Assembly (NCBI GenBank): GCA_000349905.1
Contig: KB722743.1
Location: 835,420 to 899,419, forward strand
DNA: 64,000 bases
Direction: 5' to 3'
Source of the DNA: Volvariella volvacea V23
Taxonomy: Eukaryota > Basidiomycota > Agaricomycetes > Agaricales > Pluteaceae
The notes beneath the pieces are model-generated. The model had not been told where the DNA came from and made no database searches. It saw nothing but the letters and a program-made list of their open reading frames with translations. The position numbers and the translations under genes were made by a program. This document shows, piece by piece, positions 55,919 to 64,000 of the stretch; the first letter of the stretch is position 1, and every line of letters starts with the position of its first letter.

Positions 55919-58016
55919 ATGTCCAACGTCGAGCAACCCCATCTCGTGTCTCTCGTCCTTCAATCAAGGAAGGCTTTGCAGCATGGAGAGCAGCTGTGCT
56001 CGCGCGCACACTCAATTTCTCAGCAGTCTTCTCAAGTCGCTATCGACGTCCTTGCCCTGGACGCGAAAGTTCGTTGGTTGACTGATGCGGTTGTTGAGCA
56101 ACTCAAGGCTAGCTCGTTTTCCACTTAGTATCATCTCATTTAAATGAAACGTCCATTTAGCTTGCAGTCATCGTTGCCAAGAGCCTCGAGGAGAAGCAAG
56201 CCCATTTGAATCGACAGGTCCAGGTGTGAAGCCTTCATAGCTGTTGCAGACGCGAGTAGTAAATCCATTACACAGGCATGGGACACTCTGCGCAATGCAC
56301 GCACGGACGAATTAGATAGCATTCTGGACTCATTGGGTGCTCAAACTGTTCCGTCCTCGTTTCACCAAACCTCTGCGGATTCTTCGTTGTTCGGCAGTCA
56401 ACCCGCCACTCCACCCTCATCTCCCTTCCAGCAACCTTCTGACCTTGGCGACGAGCCTTTTTCTGCCTCGCCTCCGCAACCGGGTGGTTTCACGAACTCG
56501 CATGCAAGTACTAGTAATGGACACGTTGCCAATGGATCTGGTTCCATTACTTCGCCGGACCAGAGTCCTACTACAACGCTGCGCAATGTGCCTATACCTT
56601 CTCTGACCAGAAAGGGTAAGGAAAGGAGTGGAATTGATGCACGAATCGACGTGGGAAAGAGGAAAGCCCAGAAAGTCGACAGGAAGCACTGGAAGACGTT
56701 ACGTGACTTTGTGGATGATAAGGCCATTGAGCTCATGTTAGACACCATTGAGCAACAACGCCTAGGCCTGGACGTGAGTTCCCAAGTGCGGCCTCAGCAT
56801 CTTACAACTTACATGTGCTTAGCTCTTGCTTGGCAAATCGTTATTATACCCTGAAAGTTTACGGAAGAATGTCAATTTGATATACGAATCCTTGCCTACC
56901 CCCCGTCCGCCATTGCACAACAACCAGTCAACCCATTCGCGATCTTGGAGGTCGTCCCGACATGCTCAACAAGCCCCTCAGCAACCCAAATTATCTCACC
57001 AGTTCATTGAAGAGGTGTTAAGCCAACAAGATACACTTTCCTCTTCAATGGCAGCAAATCTGGAAGGATTGGCCTCACTCTATGATCAAATGGCTAGTGC
57101 ATTGAGCGATAGTGAAGGCGGGGAAGCTTTTATTCCAGAGGACATGCCCGGTATGTCTTGATGGACTTTAGCGTCCGAGCGACTTGTTCACCATTCACCC
57201 AGCGATTGAGAGAGATATACAAGAGCTGCCTACGGTCATAACTGAGCTAGAAGAGAATGCAGAATTGCTTGAGCACCATTTGTATGATTGCTTTCACGCT
57301 GTTCCTTGTACCAAATCGCATACTCAACTCTATGCGCAGCCAAACCCTTCTGGATGCGCGAACAAAGACCGAAGGTGACCTCGAGCTCATCCAAGCCGCT
57401 GCAGACTCGCTGGATGAATTAGGCGAAATTATGTCAAGCATGGTATCCAACCAGGATGTGATTGAATCGGAAATGGAAGCTGCCCTGGCTTTGTTGCACG
57501 ACCAGCTGCATGCGGTCTCGGAGTTGCACGAGAATTATGTATCATATGAGAAGGCGTTTTCAAAGCTGGTTTTAGAGTTGCAGAGGAGAGTGCAATACAG
57601 GGATTCCATGGAAATGATGGTTAGGGAAATGTCTGAAAGATTGCAGCGGTTAACTGAAGGCAAGTACACGTCGCCGCTCCGGGAGAGTCCTTATTAGCTG
57701 CTAAGCCTATTCATAGAGGAGCATCAACTCAGAGTGCAATTTAATGAAGAACACGGAGCATCTCTACCCGAGGATTTGTGCTTGTCGGTTGGAAACCCTC
57801 CCGCGAGATGGGATATTGTGCCGTTGGATGGAGAACCTAGAGAGTTGTTACCAGATATTGACCACGAATTTATTGCAGAGGTACAGCATCTCCCAGCCTT
57901 GCCATTAACACTGCTAACACGCGCTTCGACGTTGCAAGGTTAAAGCCAAGATTGAGAAGCTTATTGACTCTACCCCCCAACTTCACGCGAAACCTCCTGT
58001 CCTTAATAATCTTTGA
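55919..58016 (+). CDS. Autophagy protein Atg17-like scaffold
   Basis: Coiled-coil scaffold of the Atg1 kinase complex that organises the phagophore assembly site. The start MSNVEQPHLVSLVLQSRKAL is at 55919. Helical N-terminal segments (QVAIDVLALDAKVRWLTDAV; VIVAKSLEEKQAHLNRQVQ; TWDTLRNARTDELDSILDSL) are followed by a disordered Ser/Pro insert (about 56340-56610), uncommon in the yeast protein. The conserved core follows: KHWKTLRDFVDDKAIELMLD, FIEEVLSQQDTLSSSMAANL, RDIQELPTVITELEENAELL, EIMSSMVSNQDVIESEMEAA, QLHAVSELHENYVSYEKAFS and WDIVPLDGEPRELLPDID. It ends HAKPPVLNNL at 58016. Several short introns. Assignment rests on the helical pattern and family-like wording. Confidence 0.8.
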
Positions 58017-58056
58017 CAATATACATTATTTCATCCTAAATAACCTTGAAGCAACA

Positions 58057-58741
58057 CTACAACTTTGTCAACTTGGCGTGTTTTTGGTCAAGGTCGACGA
58101 GAGTCTTGATGTAAGCCATCCCCTTCTTTGCTTCCTCGCTCCTGGTGAGCGCTAAGTGTGCCTAAACCAGTCGCAGATTAAGATCAACAAGATAGAGGAC
58201 ACTAACAAGATAAGCTCACCTCGTGAGAGCTCCATCCAATGACGAGCATATAAACACCAGGGTCATCTTTCACCACATCCCACACAGCGTGTGTGACGTC
58301 GGGTATATTAGGCAACTGCTTCTTGAACATAGGAGCCAGGATGGTGTCTTCCCAGTTCGCCTTGTTCTCTGGCTCTTTGAGAGTGGCAATGCATATCTCG
58401 GTCACTGGCGCCTCGAAAAGATCTGTGGGGGCATTCTTGAATAGGATGTTGTGTGTAAGTGATGCCGAAGACTCAGGAGGTGGAGATGCGTCAGCCGCCC
58501 AAACTGAACGTGCATATTTAAGGTCTCAATGACACGCTTGAGGTATCAGACAAATACCGTTGATAAGATATCTCTTTGTTGGATCTTCTATTTGTGGGCC
58601 AACGTATGACCTATCAGAGCGAACACTTGATAATCAGAACCCAACGCACGCGCATATGTGGGCATACCTGATAGATCCAGAGCTTGGTGTTGTATCGGCC
58701 TGGTCTGCAAAGAGGGAGATTTGGACGAGGACGTCAGCCAT
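58057..58741 (-). CDS. Small protein with a possible dimeric alpha/beta-barrel (ABM-like) fold
   Basis: Start MADVLVQISLFADQADTTPS at 58741, stop at 58057. Exons joined in phase give SIRSYVGPQIEDPTKRYLIN, then VWAADASPPPESSASLTHNI, LFKNAPTDLFEAPVTEICIA, WEDTILAPMFKKQLPNIPDV, HAVWDVVKDDPGVYMLVIGW, SSHEAHLALTRSEEAKKGMA and LVDLDQKHAKLTKL. The predicted beta strand VYMLVIGWSSHE followed by a helix containing EEAKKG is what one sees in antibiotic-biosynthesis-monooxygenase-like or EthD-like barrels. I do not recognise a specific enzyme. No signal peptide. It is convergent with the Atg17 gene, with only 40 bases between the stops. Confidence 0.7.
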
Positions 58742-59298
58742 GTGAATGATTGGAGATCAGTGGGGAAAGAAGCGGTGAACCATTCTCCTTATATGTGAAA
58801 TTGAGCTTGCCAAGTTCTTCAATATTATGGCTACGGTCGCAATGCTCAACGGCTACTTAGCTCCTCACCGGACTGGGAGGTTTGACGTCTCATAGTGTGA
58901 AAACGCGACTGCATGCCTGCTCGCAACGCGTATTACTGTTGTAGACGAATTCTAGGCTGGTTCTTATGTCTCCACAACCCTCAGGCACCATGATATGTTT
59001 TGATCGCTGGAGCTCTGCAGGGCATTGTAGTCGCTGCGGGATAGTGACACCCTTACAGCTTGCAAACAGTTGGAGCAACGTTTTCCCAATTGAATCATCA
59101 ACAGAGTGGACTACAGCACTTTCCTCCATGCCCAGCGAGTGCAGTAGTGTTAAGAATGGATGTCGATGACAAATAAATGCAAATAGACCGCAGTAGCAAG
59201 CTAATCAATGGGCTAATAATCTCGCTCGCAGCATCAAGGGAGACTGCTTGAGGCTCTCGTCGTACCAAGTCGAATAAGCCTTTTATCCCGTTTGAATA
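58742..59298 (-). other. Intergenic region with coding-like minus-strand fragments
   Basis: About 557 bases between divergent genes. On the minus strand one frame reads LFDLVRREPQAVSLDAASEI (about 59210-59280). A second frame reads MEESAVVHSVDDSIGKTLLQ and on to QLFASCKGVTIPQRLQCPAE, stopping at about 58890. They look helical, like pieces of a HEAT-type protein, but I find no convincing gene. It may be a decayed fragment, a missed small gene or chance. Confidence 0.3.
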
Positions 59299-60972
59299 AT
59301 GTCGCTGTTGGCTCCCATCATCTGCGACAATGGTACTGGTTACTCAAAGATCGGGTACGCAACACCCTTTCAATGCGCTTACCGCTCGATGCTTACATTG
59401 TTGTTGTCTAGCTTCGCCGGGAATTCAGATCCATCATTGTGCGTCGAAATCAGCAATATGCCAGCTACATGCCTGACATATTGTTGCTTGCATCCTGCGC
59501 TATGAAGCGTGTTCCCAACAGCGATAGCGGTTCGCGGTTCAGCGACTCAATCGTCCCGTGCACCAGCCGTCCCTTCGAAACCCGGACATCTCGCATCAAA
59601 GCGCGGTGTCGAAGATTTGGATTTCTTCATAGGAGATGAGGCCTTGGCAAATGCTAAAACACCAGGATATGGTGTTCATTATCCCATTCGACACGGTATG
59701 ATCGATAATTGGGACCACATGGAGAGATACTGGGAACAGACGATATTCAAGTATCTTCGCGCAGAACCGGAGGATCACTACTTCCTATTGGTGAGGCTCG
59801 TTTATGACATGGCCCCTGAATTGTCTTTATTCGCGATGCCGCCTTCTTACGTTCTGCACAGACGGAGCCCCCTTTGAATCCTCCCGAGAATCGCGAACAG
59901 ACTGCCGAGATCTTTTTCGAATCCTTCAACATTAAGGGCCTCTACATTGCCGTCCAGGCAGTCCTCGCCCTGGCTGCGTCTTGGACATCCAACCGGGTCA
60001 GCGATCGTACCCTTACTGGGACAGTCATTGACTCTGGAGACGGTGTCACCCATGTTATCCCCTGTGCGGAAGGATACGTCATTGGTAGTGCTATCAAGCA
60101 CATTCCTATTGCAGGAAGGGATATCTCACAATTCGTTCTGAATCTCATGCGTGAACGAGGAGAGATGGCTAATGTACCCCCAGAAGATCACCTGAAGGTG
60201 GCGAGCAAGGTTAAGGAGAGTTACAGCTATGTCTGTCAGGATATTGTGCGAGAGTTCAGGAAATACGACGAAGAACCCTACAAGTACTTTGAGAGGTACG
60301 AAGGAGAACATACTGTCACTGGCAGGGTGAGTCCACCCCAATTGCTCCCTCATTACTCGCTGACGACCCCTAGAAATATACTATCGATGTTGGATATGAG
60401 CGTTTCCTAGCCCCTGAAATCTTCTTCAACCCTGAAATCTACTCATCAGATTTCCTAACGCCCCTACCAGAAATTGTCGACGACGTCATCCAGTCATCAC
60501 CTATCGACGTTCGTCGTGGATTGTACAAGGTATCCTCTCGACTACTCAATCTTACAGTTTAAAGGGATTTCTTATCATGTGAAATCACAGAATATCGTGC
60601 TCTCTGGTGGTTCCACTATGTTCCAGCACTTTGGTCAACGTCTTAAGCGCGATCTCAAACAACTAGTCGACCGCCGTTTGGATGCAAGTGCGCTTGCAAG
60701 TGGTAGCACTCAGAGGTCTTCTGGTGTTGAGGTTGATGTAATTACACACAAACGCCAGCGCTATGCTGTGTGGTTTGGCGGTTCCCTCCTCGCTTCATTG
60801 GTAAGTCATTTGACAAGGGCACTTGTCTAGATTCCACTCATCCTCACCATACCTCAATCAATCACGCCGAATATAGCCAGAATTCTATACCTCTTGCCAC
60901 ACCAAGGCGCAATACGATGAGATCGGTCCCAGTATCTGTAGGCGTTATCAAATCTTTGGCAGTGCCACATAG
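59299..60972 (+). CDS. Actin-related protein 3 (Arp3)
   Basis: Subunit of the Arp2/3 complex that nucleates branched actin filaments for endocytosis. The start [19 protein letters not shown] at 59299 is the actin-fold phosphate-1 loop. After short introns follow [71 protein letters not shown] (Arp3 form of the actin TEAPLNP motif), [80 protein letters not shown] and [20 protein letters not shown], ending QIFGSAT at 60972. The residues distinguishing Arp3 from actin ([15 protein letters not shown]) are present. Intact, about 430 residues. Confidence 0.94.
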
Positions 60973-61195
60973 ACATTCCACCTGGGGATTAAATTACTTC
61001 ACGATATTAGTTTTCTGCAGATGCACTTCCTCCTCAGTAATGAAAATGAAATTCTGTGTATTTGTTGTCGGGCACTCATTCAATGCAGGATTATTACAGT
61101 AGTAAATTTCACAAGACTTGAGAAATATTCAAGGAAAGTTGGGCTACAACTATTGTATATCAGGAGCATACGTTCACCAAGGGTATTCCGGAGAA

Positions 61196-63527
61196 TCAGA
61201 GCCTAGCATCTTTAGGCATCTTTCTCAGAGCTTGTCGAACGCCAAGGTCACCCAAAACATCCTCGGCTGGAAATGTTGCGTGAGCTGGAGAATTAGCATC
61301 AGTCGTGGTAAGAGCGTACCTCCGCCAAGGATTCTTGAAAAGATGTGCGTCAGGCTATTGAATAGCTAATATGAGGAATAAACTCACGAATCGAATGGAA
61401 CAGTGCGATGATACTTCATTCAGTTGTAAGCTTGCGGCTTGAGATTTCACAGCTTGGAGACTTACATGTTCAATAAATCGTCCCATACCTACAATAAGCA
61501 TTAGAAAAGGGTCCGAAAACAGCGAGTGACTCTCCGCCTTACCTGTTCTGGTCAACCCACGGCCACCAAAGATTTGCACCGCATCCCGCGCGGTTTCTTG
61601 TGCGGTCTCCGTGCAGTATTTCTTCAAGAATGCGATTTGCCTTCGCAATGGTCAGCATTAACAGCTCGACGCGAGCAATGGAATAACTACGCACCCCGCC
61701 AGTTTATCGGATTGTTGCTTGTAGTTCATAAGTGTCATTTGATAGGTGACATTCTCTAGCCATGCTTGAGAGCTTTCCACGCGAGCAATCATGTTGGCCA
61801 GTTTGGCACGAACAACGGCTTGCGAGTTGAGTGGCTTTCCAAAAACTTTCCTTTGAGCAGCCCATCTAAACGAGGGTTAAATGAATCCAATGAGGGGAGT
61901 AGAATTAGAATTACTTCATGCATTCTTCCACAACAAGCCGCTGCGCTGCAATGGTTCCGCACGTCATACCCCAGCTGCGATGTCGATTAGTTGAATGGAG
62001 CAACGTTGTACGAGATAAGCTACCGTTCGTGGTTGAAATTGCTCAGAATAACCTGAAGCCCGCCGTTATCCGGACCCAATGTGTTCTCATATGGGACGAA
62101 TACGTTGTCGAATGTGATAAACCCAGTACCAGCAGTTGTGGAGTAGGAAGTCTTGATGGGCTTGACTTCAATGCCAGGAACACGCTCAGTTACTAGCACG
62201 ACGAGACCGCCATCATCGGTTCGGCAACCAACAGTGAAGTAGTCGGCGAAAGTTGCGTTGGTGATCCATTTCTGAGAGTCACATAAGCCACGTTATAAAA
62301 GGGCATCTCAAAGCAGACCTTGCTGCAGTGGGATGAGTACACGTTATAATGGATGGTTCATCACACTCACGTTCCGGTAATAGACCAACCACCTTCGACT
62401 CTCTTCGCGTGACACTTAAGCCCTGCAACGTCACTACCAGCGAATGCTTCAGAGATACACAAGCAGACAAGCTTCTTTCCTGAGAAAACTTCTTCAACAA
62501 TTTTGTCACGAATCGCAGGCTTTCCAAAGTTCATAACTGGTGGAAGTCCTATAGATGGTATTAAGAGTCAACACCCGGTACCCGCTGTAACCAATCACTC
62601 ACCAATGAACGTTCCTCCACCAGACCCATCCCAATACCCTCGAGCGTTGATTCGTGCAAATTCTTGGGCCATAATTAACTCGTGGAAGTAATCGAACTGG
62701 TCCGAGAATCAGCCCAATACTTAAGAGGATGCAAATCATCAAAATACCTCTTCTGGCTTAACGGCACCTTCCATAAGGACACGACCTTTCAAGTGCTTTC
62801 CCGGACCCATTCTCATTGCTGTGATGTTTAACCTTGCCATCTCCTCAAATACTTTTTGCGAAGGCCTCTTTCCGTCTTCTTCGCGCGCTTGAGCATCGGG
62901 AATCACTACCGTCTCTACGAATTCTCTCATTGCCTTCTGCAAGCGACGATGACTCTGCCCGAGACGATGTTTGGACCTGTCGTGGGGGATAATTGCTAGT
63001 ATATGACGTACCTCTTTATAATATGGGCTATGAAATCCGCTGCTCAGCCATGTAGGTTCCGCATAGGGCACGCTACTCAGTGCACCAATTGCTCGGGGGA
63101 AAATTCTCTGCTTCTCTCCGTTCACAATGCCGATTCGCAGGCGTGCATACTGAGGCCGCTGAAGGACTTCGTAACGATGAAGACTGAAGAAAGCTTCTGT
63201 TGCATCCTTTCCGGCTGTGAAGTGCGGGAGGTGATGAAAGTGGTAAGGTGAAATGCAATGCAACAAGGAAGTGGAGCAAGACTGAGGCTCCACACATACC
63301 TACGTCCTCGTCAAGAAGAACTGAGAGCCCACCAGGGTGCATTGCAGCAAATCTCGAGAGATCATAGACATGAGAGTCGACAACGACCCACTACAACCAT
63401 AGTGACCGGATGTAAGCATCCATGGGTTGAGAGCGACGTTGTCACAAGCGGATCAACGCACCAAGTCGCCTTCTTTGTTATGCTTTTGGACTTCCTCTCT
63501 CGTAAACTCTTTCGTGGATGCCATCAT
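61196..63527 (-). CDS. Cytochrome b5-acyl-CoA dehydrogenase fusion (PTS1-like ARL)
   Basis: An N-terminal cytochrome b5 domain is fused to an acyl-CoA dehydrogenase. The start is at 63527 (MMASTKEFTREEVQKHNKEG), followed after an intron by WVVVDSHVYDLSRFAAMHPG and a second haem-ligand region with FFSLHRYEVL. A linker with SSGFHSPYYKE leads to the dehydrogenase: LQKAMREFVETVVIPDAQAR, GLPPVMNFGKPAIRDKIVEE, CISEAFAGSDVAGLKCHAKR, KWITNATFADYFTVGCRTDD, NERW-type region near 62030, IVEECMKWAAQRKVFGKPLN-like wording, AQETARDAVQIFGGRGLTRT, and AEDVLGDLGVRQALRKMPKD. It ends ARL, a PTS1-like tripeptide, so a peroxisomal site is plausible. Many short introns. The acyl substrate is unknown; the haem domain may deliver or accept electrons. 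Confidence 0.88.
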
Positions 63528-63728
63528 GAAGATGGGGGATGGTGGCTTAAGGTAGGTCGGCCCAGGACATTATATCTGGACCTTAACCTAAGCGTCCCTG
63601 CCCGGTAGCCGTAAAGCCCGTTGAAGCCGGCGACCGACATCATACCTTGGCACGGATAGCCAAAAATATTTCCTGTATATTGTACATACGAGCCAACCGT
63701 CCGCAGTCAACTGCGATTATATGTCTTG

Positions 63729-64000
63729 TTACAATATAACCAAAACCGCCTCTGATGCCTGCACAGCAACTCTACTACCACGCACTTTCTCCTCAACCAG
63801 CCTACCCTCGGCCTTGCCATTGGCAAAGTTCTGACCGGCCCAAGTCGTCAAAGATGCCTCCTTGATATCCGCTCCTGGTGCTTGCAACCGTTTAAGCGTT
63901 ATACTGAGATATTGAATGTGGCACTTGGTCGGGGATCGGTCTGTGTTTGATTATATATTTGTAAGTTCAAGAGCACCAGCTTAGCGGGGAATTCTTTTCC
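63729..64000 (-). CDS. C-terminal end of a probable GH79-like glycoside hydrolase (partial)
   Basis: The minus strand from the right edge carries KEFPAKL (about 63975-64000). A probable intron is followed by an exon (63729-63940) reading RSPTKCHIQYLSITLKRLQ, then APGADIKEASLTTWAGQNF and GRLVEEKVRGSRVAVQASEA, ending VLVIL at 63729. The GADxK...TWAGQ wording and the strand-rich end resemble the C-terminal beta domain of family 79 beta-glucuronidase-like proteins of basidiomycetes. The catalytic part lies outside the window, so the assignment is tentative. Confidence 0.45.

Overview
The window is nuclear DNA of a filamentous basidiomycete, most likely an Agaricomycete. Genes carry many short introns (about 45-65 nt, mostly GT-AG with phase-consistent joints) and sit on both strands at about one per 2-2.5 kb. 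The set is typically fungal: homocitrate synthase, hybrid histidine kinase, Atg17, dolichol kinase, LAMMER kinase and tandem secreted aspartic proteases. The exact genus cannot be fixed from the sequence. All product names come from reading translated exons by eye, with no database search.

Layout. 1-4.3 kb: 3'-truncated cystathionine beta-lyase (-), a ZNHIT1/Vps71-like zinc-finger gene (+) with an apparent frameshift, and homocitrate synthase (+). 4.7-10.4 kb: a large hybrid histidine kinase (-). 10.9-14.2 kb: dolichol kinase (-), sharing a divergent promoter with uracil-DNA glycosylase (+, 14.4-16.0 kb). 16.6-17.7 kb: bZIP factor (-). 18.4-21.8 kb: XPB/Ssl2 helicase (-), divergent from splicing factor BBP/SF1 (+, 22.0-23.9 kb). 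24.1-26.0 kb: NSUN5/Rcm1-like rRNA methyltransferase (-), divergent from a type-A DnaJ (+, 26.2-28.1 kb). 28.3-29.9 kb: secreted ThuA-like protein (+); 29.9 kb: tRNA-Tyr with an intron (-). 30.2-30.5 kb: complex I PDSW/NDUFB10-like subunit (-). 30.8-31.9 kb: peroxisomal enoyl-CoA hydratase/isomerase (+). 32.5-36.4 kb: two tandem A1 aspartic proteases (+). 37.5-39.5 kb: LAMMER kinase (-). 40.2-41.7 kb: ankyrin protein (-). 42.3-46.2 kb: MYST acetyltransferase with PHD fingers (+). 46.4-48.2 kb: SANT/Myb-like protein (+). 48.6-54.4 kb: ABCC transporter (-). 54.6-55.6 kb: zinc-ribbon plus LysM protein (-). 55.9-58.0 kb: Atg17 (+). 58.1-58.7 kb: small possible alpha/beta-barrel protein (-). 59.3-61.0 kb: Arp3 (+). 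61.2-63.5 kb: cytochrome b5-acyl-CoA dehydrogenase fusion (-). 63.7-64.0 kb: C-terminal end of a probable GH79-like protein (-).

The genes form a normal housekeeping neighbourhood rather than a cluster. Two of them, the hydratase/isomerase and the cytochrome b5 fusion, end in PTS1-like tripeptides and probably act in peroxisomal fatty-acid oxidation. I see no transposon, CRISPR array, viral insertion or secondary-metabolite cluster. The most unusual points are a start codon assembled by splicing in the DnaJ gene, a degenerate receiver-like domain inside the histidine kinase, a Phe where uracil-DNA glycosylase normally carries its DNA-intercalating Leu, an altered second active-site motif in one aspartic protease, and several lineage-type proteins of unknown role (SANT-like, zinc-ribbon/LysM, anchored ThuA).
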